Positions 27,716-35,429 of a stretch of DNA of 64,000 nt are shown here, in pieces (position 1 is the first letter of the stretch; every line of letters begins with the position of its first letter). The stretch spans positions 537,995-601,994 of the forward strand of contig DKPQ01000023.1 in the NCBI GenBank assembly GCA_002471275.1, written 5' to 3'. The stretch comes from Flammeovirgaceae bacterium UBA7330 (GTDB lineage Bacteria; Bacteroidota; Bacteroidia; Cytophagales; Cyclobacteriaceae). The notes beneath the pieces are model-generated. The model was not told where the DNA came from. It ran no database searches and was given only the letters and a program-made list of their open reading frames with translations. A program made the position numbers and the translations under genes.

Positions 27716-28807
27716 ATGAAAAATAATGAATTTAAAACTCGAGTTATCAAATCAATCGGATTGACTTCATATTTTCTATTACTTATGCCATTGATTTGCT
27801 GTGTTGAATTTGACTTCGATTTAGACAGGGCTAATTTGAATTATCCAGATCCAAAATTTGCTGAAGAAGATCTCCCACCGCCTCTTTTGTACGATTCGTC
27901 CCTACTTGGAAAAATATCTATTCACCCATCTATTCTGGAAAATGAAATAATTATCCTTGGGAACGAGAGACTGCTAATTTTTAATTTAACCACAAAAACT
28001 AAAATTGTAATCATTGAAAATTTAGAATTACAATCTGTAACTGAATCATCTGATGGAAAATACCTGTATTACCATAATTTGACAGAGTTTAACCAAGATG
28101 GCTTAGGACCTTTATATCGAATAAATAGAGATGGACAAAACAAAATAAAATTAGTTTCTCATTGTGATCCACAAAAAGTAGTTGTTTCGAATGATAATAC
28201 GACAATTGCATTCACCAGAAAAAACAAGGAAACCTATGATTCAATGCACGTAACTTATCTAATGGATATCGCTAGTAATACTGAGAAGTCAATTGGACCA
28301 TTCATTCCAGTTACGTTTAGTAATGGACAAGATAGCCTGCTTTTGATCTCTTCGAAAAATAACTTTAGTGAATACTCAGGACTCACTGAGAGCTCATTTA
28401 ACATATATCATCTACAAAATGATAGTACCTCTATAACAAACTTTAGTTTACCTGGACGAATAGCATCAACCTCACTAATTGTAAGTAATTGGACTGAGAG
28501 GAGCATTCAAGCAGCATTCATTACATCTGGTATTGAAATGGAATATCTAACAATACTTGATGGACCGATTGCTACATCATCACGAGCAATAGAAAGCCAG
28601 AATTATCGATTTGGTGCTGTTTCAAACGATCTAAATCAATATCTAATAATCACAAATGATCCGCCTTACATTACAACATACATAAATTTCAGCTTGGAAT
28701 TCGTGGATATTCCTGCAATATCCAATAATCCAATCACAGCTGCTTTTTCATATGACAGTAAAATCTTATTTTTTACCACAGGTGGTTCATTGTATGCTTA
28801 CCCTTGA
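27716..28807 (+). CDS. AT-rich lipoprotein, predicted beta-propeller
   Basis: A 363-residue protein with a lipoprotein-like N-terminus (LLLMPLICC, cysteines 28-29). Repeated segments of about 45 residues such as SSDGKYLYYHNL, NDNTTIAFTRKN, FSNGQDSLLLIS and FSYDSKILFFTTGG resemble the blades of a TolB/WD40-like propeller. I do not recognise a specific family. Codon use is clearly more AT-rich than in the susCD genes and the pectate lyase. The gene lies behind the susD terminator, so it is probably not part of that operon. Confidence 0.6.
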   Translation: MKNNEFKTRVIKSIGLTSYFLLLMPLICCVEFDFDLDRANLNYPDPKFAEEDLPPPLLYDSSLLGKISIHPSILENEIIILGNERLLIFNLTTKTKIVIIENLELQSVTESSDGKYLYYHNLTEFNQDGLGPLYRINRDGQNKIKLVSHCDPQKVVVSNDNTTIAFTRKNKETYDSMHVTYLMDIASNTEKSIGPFIPVTFSNGQDSLLLISSKNNFSEYSGLTESSFNIYHLQNDSTSITNFSLPGRIASTSLIVSNWTERSIQAAFITSGIEMEYLTILDGPIATSSRAIESQNYRFGAVSNDLNQYLIITNDPPYITTYINFSLEFVDIPAISNNPITAAFSYDSKILFFTTGGSLYAYP

Positions 28808-28819
28808 ATATTAAAACAA

Positions 28820-30199
28820 TTAGCTATTTTTAATCCAATTACTCAGCTCAATATACTCACAAAGGATAGCTGCATTGCGGTTGAAAATGGCACTGCTCAC
28901 CCGGTCCATTTCGTCATATTCACCATTCCAGCGGACGCCCCGTGGCATAGTTCTTTTGAATCGGTCATTTTTGTTGATCCAGGCACCGTTTTTATCCTGG
29001 GTCCTGAGGATTTCATTCACCTGCCCTTCCAGTTCAGCGAGTCGTTTGCTGGCTGTTTCTTTGGTCCAGGAAGGATTTTCAGCCTTCATCAGGCCTTCAC
29101 GACCCAGCTCAAGCGCCATTTGATATCTTTTTGTTCCACGCTCGATTTGGGCTGAAATATCCGTTTCGTAACCATAGCCGGTTCTTCGCTCTATATGTAG
29201 CTCATCCATGCTTTCTACGCGTATTCTTCCCCGATCATAATACAGTGGCTTATTGGTCCCAATCTCCACAAACCTGGCCCATTTGCCGTTTTCCAGCCTG
29301 ATATCATTTAACCACCTCAAAGCATCAGGGATTGGCTCCAATAATGTCCCCTCACCAAGCACCAGAAACAGATCTACGAGTGAGTTGATGTTTTTGATCG
29401 TGACGGATGGGCATACAGAGGCAGGCTCAAAAGTCCTTGCCCAGGCAGGCTGTAGGAATTCATTATATTGCTGTGCCCATCCCGGCTGTGGTGGTGGTAA
29501 CTGTGAAATCATCATAAAACGGGCTGCTTTTCGCAAGCTTTTCTCCACGGCCTCATTGTCTCCATAGTACTGGTAGGCTTCCATCATCACCCGTAGGCAA
29601 TCATTGATACCTTCATCGTTGAAGGTAGCGTAATCATGATAATTGCCCTGCTCGGGCCATTTGTGTGGCCATCCGCCATTGTCAAGCTGAGTCCTGATCA
29701 TCATGTCCAGAGATTTTTTTACTGCCTCATCCAATTTGGGGTCATCAATCTCCTGATCCAGTGCCATCAGGAAGCTGACCGCGGTTTGCGTCTGGTCATC
29801 ATCAAAACTTACGGTTTCATTGCTCAAATCTGCAAAATTGATGGTGTGGTCCCATCCTCCATGCTTGTTTTGTCCACGGATCAGGGCATAAGCAGCGTCC
29901 TTTGCGGCTTCCAGGGCTTGCTCATCGCCGGTAGCCTGATAAGCTCTCAGAAATGTCAATCCTACTGCTGGTGTTCCGGGAGGCTGCACCTCAATGGTCT
30001 GCGCATCAGCCGGACTTTCGCCCCAGCGTAAGGAAAGGTCGGAGGTAACAAAATAGACATATCCACCATTGGAATTGATGGAGTAAAAGTAGGAGACTCC
30101 TTTTTTGAGCGCTTCTTCGGCTTTTTTACTAAGGTCTGGAGCCTCAATGTCATTAAAAGATAAAAGAAAGGTAAGGAATAACAGGAATAGGGGTTTCAT
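28820..30199 (-). CDS. Secreted pectate lyase, PL10-like
   Basis: A 459-residue protein with a signal peptide (MKPLFLLFLTFLLSF). The alpha/alpha-toroid pattern of PL10-type pectate lyases is visible: GQNKHGGWDHTINF near 112, FDDDQTQTAVSFLM near 133, TQLDNGGWPHKWP near 169, TFNDEGINDCLRVM near 192 and WARTFEPASVCPSV near 254. It should cleave polygalacturonate by beta-elimination in the periplasm or outside the cell. No other pectin gene adjoins it. The short gap to the phosphofructokinase holds an octamer repeat. Confidence 0.82.
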   Translation of the reverse strand: MKPLFLLFLTFLLSFNDIEAPDLSKKAEEALKKGVSYFYSINSNGGYVYFVTSDLSLRWGESPADAQTIEVQPPGTPAVGLTFLRAYQATGDEQALEAAKDAAYALIRGQNKHGGWDHTINFADLSNETVSFDDDQTQTAVSFLMALDQEIDDPKLDEAVKKSLDMMIRTQLDNGGWPHKWPEQGNYHDYATFNDEGINDCLRVMMEAYQYYGDNEAVEKSLRKAARFMMISQLPPPQPGWAQQYNEFLQPAWARTFEPASVCPSVTIKNINSLVDLFLVLGEGTLLEPIPDALRWLNDIRLENGKWARFVEIGTNKPLYYDRGRIRVESMDELHIERRTGYGYETDISAQIERGTKRYQMALELGREGLMKAENPSWTKETASKRLAELEGQVNEILRTQDKNGAWINKNDRFKRTMPRGVRWNGEYDEMDRVSSAIFNRNAAILCEYIELSNWIKNS

Positions 30200-30210
30200 T
30201 GGGTTTTAGG

Positions 30211-30234
30211 TTATTGGGTTATTGGGTTATTGGG
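30211..30234. repeat. Tandem octamer repeat, three copies, with degenerate flanks
   Basis: TTATTGGG occurs three times in a row at 30211-30234. GGGTTTTAGG before it and GGGTTGCTAGGTTAATAGG after it are degenerate continuations. The array lies 12-35 bases upstream of the pectate lyase ATG, on the transcribed or promoter side (CCCAATAA units on the coding strand). Confidence 0.85.
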
Positions 30235-30263
30235 TTGCTAGGTTAATAGGATGAACTTTTATT

Positions 30264-31487
30264 CTAGGGCCATCCCAGGATCTTATTGAAATCGTATGCT
30301 TCAGGGTTGTCCAGGTAGGTCTGTGCAACCGGATAATCCCTTTCTGTAAGGAAATGCAGATTTTGAAAGCAAAGGATACTGATCTGAGCATTCATGTCTA
30401 CAAGTCGAGGAGGAATCTTGCCATTCTCATCTTCCATTTCGGATAAGAACATTGGTGAAATGTCTCCTCGGGAATTGGCTGTCACAATACATCCGGTTGT
30501 CCCTTCATCATACAATTTTTTTACACCGATGCCCAGCAATGTGCAAAGCGTTAGGTCATACCCTATTGGTCGACAACATCTTAATTCATAGCCCAGCTCC
30601 ACCGGTCGACTCTTGATCTTGATATCCAGCTGCTTAAGCTTCTCCTGAACCAGTACGTTGAAGATGTTTGATTTACTCACATTACCGAGCTCCGGATGGC
30701 CATGGTCATCATAGGTGAAAAGTATCCCACTGGATTTCAGCTCTTCCTCATCAATGTTATGAAAGACACCTTCACTCACCATAGCCACACCATATTTTAT
30801 TCCCAGGATCCTACGCTTGATCATGGAAGAGATGATCAGGTTAATGATCTTCTCTAGGGTCGGTTTGGTCTTATTGAACATCTCCGGGATGATCATCATG
30901 GGGAAATGACAGGCTGAAGCAATGCCAAATGCCAGGTGACCTGCACTCCGCCCCATGGTAGACATGATAAACCATTGAAGGCTTGTACGAGCATCTTCGT
31001 AGACCGTGTTGCCAATCTTCACTCCTTCATCTTTAGCAGAATGGAATCCAAAAGTAGGGTTTCGGTCTGGTAATGGGAGATCATTATCGATCGTCTTGGG
31101 AACGTGAATGTTTTTGACGTCCAGGTTGTTTTTCTGAAGGAATTTGGAGATTCTGTTGGCTGTGCTCGCTGTGTCATCTCCGCCAATCGTCACCAGCAGT
31201 TTCACGTTGTGCTTCACAAAGAAGTCTGTGGTGAATTCAGCGTCTTTTGGTTTGTGCCTGCTCATTACCAGGGTAGAGCCTCCCCTACTGAAAATCCGGT
31301 CAGCATGATCAAAATCAAATTCCTTGATCTCCGGTTCTTCAGAAAATAATCCCTTGTAACCCTCATGAATACCGAGGACCCGGTATCCGTCTTTGAGGAA
31401 AATTTTTGCTACGGTACCAATTACCGTATTGATACCTGGAGCGGGTCCCCCTCCACAAATAATTGCGATGCTTTTTTCACTAGCCAT
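30264..31487 (-). CDS. pfp: Phosphofructokinase, predicted pyrophosphate-dependent
   Basis: A 407-residue PfkA-superfamily enzyme interconverting fructose 6-phosphate and fructose 1,6-bisphosphate. GGGPAPGIN is at 12-20, GGDDT at 102-106, PKTIDND at 130-136, and MGRSAGHLA contacts the sugar. ATP-dependent enzymes have GGDG and PGTIDND at these places. The second aspartate (D105) and the lysine (K131) are the known determinants of pyrophosphate use, so a reversible PPi-dependent enzyme is likely. The ATG at 31487 places the first glycine-rich loop at the usual distance. Confidence 0.9.
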   Translation of the reverse strand: MASEKSIAIICGGGPAPGINTVIGTVAKIFLKDGYRVLGIHEGYKGLFSEEPEIKEFDFDHADRIFSRGGSTLVMSRHKPKDAEFTTDFFVKHNVKLLVTIGGDDTASTANRISKFLQKNNLDVKNIHVPKTIDNDLPLPDRNPTFGFHSAKDEGVKIGNTVYEDARTSLQWFIMSTMGRSAGHLAFGIASACHFPMMIIPEMFNKTKPTLEKIINLIISSMIKRRILGIKYGVAMVSEGVFHNIDEEELKSSGILFTYDDHGHPELGNVSKSNIFNVLVQEKLKQLDIKIKSRPVELGYELRCCRPIGYDLTLCTLLGIGVKKLYDEGTTGCIVTANSRGDISPMFLSEMEDENGKIPPRLVDMNAQISILCFQNLHFLTERDYPVAQTYLDNPEAYDFNKILGWP

Positions 31488-31592
31488 ATAGGCAAATTAA
31501 CCTGATGGATTGTGAAAATGAAGAAAATCAATCAATTCTTAAGTAGATAAATGACTAATTATATTGATTTTAGAAGGCCTTTTGCAATAACC

Positions 31593-32393
31593 CTACAACT
31601 CCATCACCTCAATCTTCCGGAAATGAATGGGGTGACTTTCGGCCTGTAAGGAGATGTAGCCTTTGGAGATCAATAGATTGTTTTCATCTGTGATGAGTTT
31701 TTGAGCGTCTTCGTCTCTGGGATCCAGCTGTGGTTCGGTAAGCTCGAATACCAATTCACCGTTCACATATTGTTTGATGGACTCGCTGCCCAGCACTTCC
31801 ACCTCCACGGTCACCCACTGGTCTCCATGAAAGGTCTTGGAAGATGAGTTGATACAATGGTTGGTTACCAGCTCTCCATCAATCACCACATTGGTGCCGG
31901 GGGTACATACATTGGCGGTGGTTCTTGGATCATTCCCATTTCCACCAAGCAGCTGACCTTCGATAGAGACCGGGAAATCCTGGTCAACTGCCATGGTTTT
32001 AGGATCCTGGCAATGCAGCATAATCCCATTGTTTCTAAAAGCCCATCCGGGTCCGTTTTTTACCTGATCATCTACAAACCTGTACTCCACCCTGATCCTG
32101 TAACGGGAAAACTCCTCCTCATAAAAGATATGACCAAATTCTTCATTGAAATCTTCCCACTCATCATACGATATTTTCAACATCCCATCTTCTACCCGAA
32201 AAGTATTTCTTAGGTTTTCACCTAATGGATAACCTGCAAATTTTGGTGTCCAGCCTGTCAGATCCTTACCATTAAAAATGGAACGCCATTCATTCTTTTT
32301 GGGTTCGCAAGAGAAAAGGAAGAGGGTTATTAAGCCAATTGCAAGCATTTTGACCAAACCAATGGATAGGATGTTGTGAAATCTTGAAATCAT
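31593..32393 (-). CDS. DUF1080 (3-keto-disaccharide hydrolase-like) lipoprotein
   Basis: A 266-residue lipoprotein with lipobox LFSC (cysteine 29). The DUF1080 jelly-roll is shown by WRSIFNGKDLTGWTP just after it, then FRVEDGMLKISY, FSRYRIRVEYRF, NNGIMLHCQDP, GDQWVTVEVEV and GYISLQAESHPIHFRKIEV at the end. Members bind or hydrolyse glycosides. An open frame extends to a TTG at 32438, but the ATG at 32393 gives a proper signal peptide (MISRFHNILSIGLVK then hydrophobic) and a 10-base gap to the preceding gene. It is the last gene of the accessory cluster. Confidence 0.85.
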   Translation of the reverse strand: MISRFHNILSIGLVKMLAIGLITLFLFSCEPKKNEWRSIFNGKDLTGWTPKFAGYPLGENLRNTFRVEDGMLKISYDEWEDFNEEFGHIFYEEEFSRYRIRVEYRFVDDQVKNGPGWAFRNNGIMLHCQDPKTMAVDQDFPVSIEGQLLGGNGNDPRTTANVCTPGTNVVIDGELVTNHCINSSSKTFHGDQWVTVEVEVLGSESIKQYVNGELVFELTEPQLDPRDEDAQKLITDENNLLISKGYISLQAESHPIHFRKIEVMEL

Positions 32394-32403
32394 GGTGATG
32401 AAA

Positions 32404-34086
32404 TTAATTACGCTTTTTTCTTTTATAAAGAACGACAATTACAATGAATGCGGCTCCTAAAATAACAAAGCCCCAGTAACTTTTACTTTCTTCGACAACC
32501 TCTTCTATCACCAGCAATTGGTTTACCGGCTGATTAAACAGGATTTGCTGCTTGCCTCCGTTCCAGGTAACGATTACAGAATCTAACCTGGAAACATCGC
32601 CCACTCCAAAATGCGCAATGACGGAGTTCTGTGAGACATGCGACGATCCTCCCCCATCAATTTCCCGAATCATCTTCAAAGATCCTGCTACCACCTTCAC
32701 CCTTGAGCCCAGCCCTATGGATTCTGATCGATCTCCCTTTAAACTCACTTTGAGCCAGTTTCCACTTTCGGTGTCATTTCTGAATAAATGCGTCCTCGAT
32801 TCCACCGGATAATCCTTTACCGCCTCCTGATTCACAATCAATAAATCCATGTCACCGTCATTTTCAAGGTCAAATATGACAGATCCTCTACCCAGCCCAT
32901 AATCTGCCACACCGGCGATAGCAGCAATGTTTTCGAACTTTCCATCCTTATTTTCAAATAGAAAATCTGCCATGGGCACACAATTCGGATTTAGGTCACC
33001 ATTTGCTACAAAAAGATCCAGGTCCCCATCATGATCAAAATCAGCAAAATTAGCGCCCCAACTGATGGTGAAATAAAAGGTACCCAACTCCTTTGCACGG
33101 TCTGTAAATTGTCCATCTGCAAAAGACATAAATCGATTGAACTTGATATTGGTAATAAAATAGTCGAGCTGCTCATCGTTGTTGAAATCACCCACGGCTG
33201 CGGTCATGGCATTGATCTTTAAATCCATGTTATACGCTTCCTCTACGTAGCTAAATGAAGCTTTGGGATAGTTATTCCTGAGCAGATAATTGGGCTTTGC
33301 TTTATAGCCAAAATCATGGATCACATACAGGTCCTGATCCCCGTCATTGTCAAAATCAGTGAAAACGCCACCGAATCCAAAACCCCGATGGGTAAGGCCA
33401 TATTCTTCGTAAACATTTTCAAATCCTGTGCCTGCATCATTTTTCAACAAGTAACCATGAGCTGTTCTGCTGGCATTCACAATGGTCGCATCGTTGATTT
33501 CGTAAAGTGGGCCCTCATATTCCTGAAAGTAATTACCCACGTACAAATCGGGATAGCCATCGACATTAAAGTCTCCAAATGCAGCACCTGTACTAAAAGA
33601 GTTGAGGTTCTCCAACTGATATTCCTCCGTAGCGTTCCTAAAGGTATTGTCTCCATTATTCAGGAAAAGTAAATTAATCGCCCTGGGTATGACCTGCACA
33701 CTGTCTGTAGAAGTATTTGTGGTAATAAAAAGATCTCTCCAGCCATCACGGTTCACATCTGCTGATACCACTCCTTGGGTCACAAAGTGATTGGTGTATT
33801 CCAGACCAGACCCTTCGAAAATGTCCCTGAATTTACCACCTCCGTTCAGGTATAGCTTATCCTGATTAACCCCACTGGTAAGGTACAGGTCCTCAAATCC
33901 GTCATTGTTTACGTCAAATACGCAAATTCCTCCCCCGAATAGGCCCTGGTATACTTTGAAATAATGGTCTATCCCCGCGGAATCTGTTACATCCGTAAAT
34001 TTGATCTGCGCATTTATGAGTGTGGTGCTTAGCAGAAATGCAAACACTACACTACATCGCAATGCATGTATCAGTTTTTTCTCCAC
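32404..34086 (-). CDS. VCBS/FG-GAP repeat protein with ASPIC/UnbV domain and C-terminal membrane anchor
   Basis: A 560-residue CRTAC1-like protein. A signal peptide ends TLINAQ near 27. Repeated Ca-binding loops follow (VFDVNNDGFEDLYLTSG, SADVNRDGWRDLFITT, DFDNDGDQDLYV), forming a beta-propeller. An ASPIC/UnbV domain near 440-520 includes GLGSRVKVVAG, DGGGSSHVSQNS and HFGVGD. The C-terminus is a hydrophobic helix followed by KRKKRN, as in a surface or periplasmic protein anchored or sorted by its tail. The GTG start at 34086 overlaps the previous gene by 16 bases. Confidence 0.88.
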   Translation of the reverse strand: MEKKLIHALRCSVVFAFLLSTTLINAQIKFTDVTDSAGIDHYFKVYQGLFGGGICVFDVNNDGFEDLYLTSGVNQDKLYLNGGGKFRDIFEGSGLEYTNHFVTQGVVSADVNRDGWRDLFITTNTSTDSVQVIPRAINLLFLNNGDNTFRNATEEYQLENLNSFSTGAAFGDFNVDGYPDLYVGNYFQEYEGPLYEINDATIVNASRTAHGYLLKNDAGTGFENVYEEYGLTHRGFGFGGVFTDFDNDGDQDLYVIHDFGYKAKPNYLLRNNYPKASFSYVEEAYNMDLKINAMTAAVGDFNNDEQLDYFITNIKFNRFMSFADGQFTDRAKELGTFYFTISWGANFADFDHDGDLDLFVANGDLNPNCVPMADFLFENKDGKFENIAAIAGVADYGLGRGSVIFDLENDGDMDLLIVNQEAVKDYPVESRTHLFRNDTESGNWLKVSLKGDRSESIGLGSRVKVVAGSLKMIREIDGGGSSHVSQNSVIAHFGVGDVSRLDSVIVTWNGGKQQILFNQPVNQLLVIEEVVEESKSYWGFVILGAAFIVIVVLYKRKKRN

Positions 34087-35429
34087 TGAAGGTTGTTTAC
34101 ATTTTCAGCAATCTTTTTCCCTTCTCTCAACCCCACATTGTTATCCTGTGGCACATGGATTCCTCCATAAAATCTGGAGTCTGCGGTCTCCCGGGCAGCA
34201 CCCCAAAAGGTGGTAAATGAACGTTGTCTAAAATCCACGTCCCGGAGCTCATCCCGCTCTCTCCCTACATGGGCACTGTCGGTGAATACAAATTCTTTTC
34301 CATACAGGTCTTCCAGCACAGTAGCAGCAGCGGCGGCCTGGATGGCATGACCCGAAGGGAACGCAGGAAAAGGAGGGTCCGGCCAGAAAGACTCCCACTC
34401 CTGATCAATAAACCTGGGAATGAAAGTATTGGGTCTTTCGGAGAAAAAATGATACTTCCACTTCCAGCAGTTGATAAAGGCATCTGCTACCGCTATTCCA
34501 ACCCTGGCGTAGGTTTCTGCTGCCTGAATTAAATCTGGCTGTTTTGTCCTCACCGCGATGGATGCTATATAATATGAATGGCCGGGGGGAGTAAAAGTTA
34601 CGTCAGGATCATCACCCCACCAGATCGCAATTTCTTTGTCTATCTGGGTCAATCTCTTATCCTTTTCATACACAGCCTGAAACTGTTGATAATACGCAGA
34701 GCCTCGAGTAGTATCATATGGGATCATGTAGGGCAAACCTATTGTATCATTACCAGGTACAAATCTCCTGTTCTCTCCCCAATAAGGATGCAACGGGTGA
34801 TGACTAATGGATTGTGAATACAATGGTGGCTCCCAGTATCCTGGATGCTTAGGGTGGACCCAATCCTTATCAAAATTTCGCAGATAGGCTCTGTGTCCGC
34901 CATCAGTTAATGACCAGTTGAAAATACTTCGAGCAATTGATTTTCCAAATTTTATGGACTGATCTACTATTTTATCATCGTCAACAAGAGGTAGCTGTTC
35001 CTCAAGAATGGCGCCCTCCAGCGAATCAATCCTGGCCTTATTTTCATCTGAAGTCTGATTATAAATCAACCTGATGATTTCAGCTTGTGCAGCATTTAGA
35101 GACAAAATCCAATTGAGTTCAGCATCGGACTTTGGCTCTGGCAATGAGTCAAAACCGATGAGCTGCCCTTTCAATGATGAGTACTCCTCATATCCATGAA
35201 CCACAGACTCATACATCGTAAGGCCTATATAGCCAAAGCAACGTGAAGCATAAGTTGGTGAATTTAGCGGAGTGAATTGGGTAATATAAAGTGCCATGTC
35301 AGCCCACTTTGAGGCGATTTCATAATCTGGGTTTGTAGGTTGTTGGGTACGTTGACACCGGGAAAAAACCAGCACTACAAAAAGTAAAAATCCAATAGGC
35401 ATATAACCCGGTTTGAGATAATTCTTCAT
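34071..35429 (-). CDS. PAP2/vanadium haloperoxidase-like exported protein
   Basis: A 452-residue protein with an N-terminal hydrophobic segment (GFLLFVVLVFSRC; the cysteine is preceded by R, so lipidation is uncertain). The complete PAP2 signature is present: KYHFFSERP (K-x6-RP) near residue 330, FPSGH near 355, and SRFYGGIHVPQD (SR-x5-H-x3-D) near 415. This set binds phosphate or vanadate. The long helical N-terminal region fits bacterial vanadium-dependent haloperoxidase-like proteins better than small lipid phosphatases. Overlaps of 4 bases upstream and 16 downstream tie it to the two VCBS genes. Confidence 0.88.
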   Translation of the reverse strand: MKNYLKPGYMPIGFLLFVVLVFSRCQRTQQPTNPDYEIASKWADMALYITQFTPLNSPTYASRCFGYIGLTMYESVVHGYEEYSSLKGQLIGFDSLPEPKSDAELNWILSLNAAQAEIIRLIYNQTSDENKARIDSLEGAILEEQLPLVDDDKIVDQSIKFGKSIARSIFNWSLTDGGHRAYLRNFDKDWVHPKHPGYWEPPLYSQSISHHPLHPYWGENRRFVPGNDTIGLPYMIPYDTTRGSAYYQQFQAVYEKDKRLTQIDKEIAIWWGDDPDVTFTPPGHSYYIASIAVRTKQPDLIQAAETYARVGIAVADAFINCWKWKYHFFSERPNTFIPRFIDQEWESFWPDPPFPAFPSGHAIQAAAAATVLEDLYGKEFVFTDSAHVGRERDELRDVDFRQRSFTTFWGAARETADSRFYGGIHVPQDNNVGLREGKKIAENVNNLQWRKN

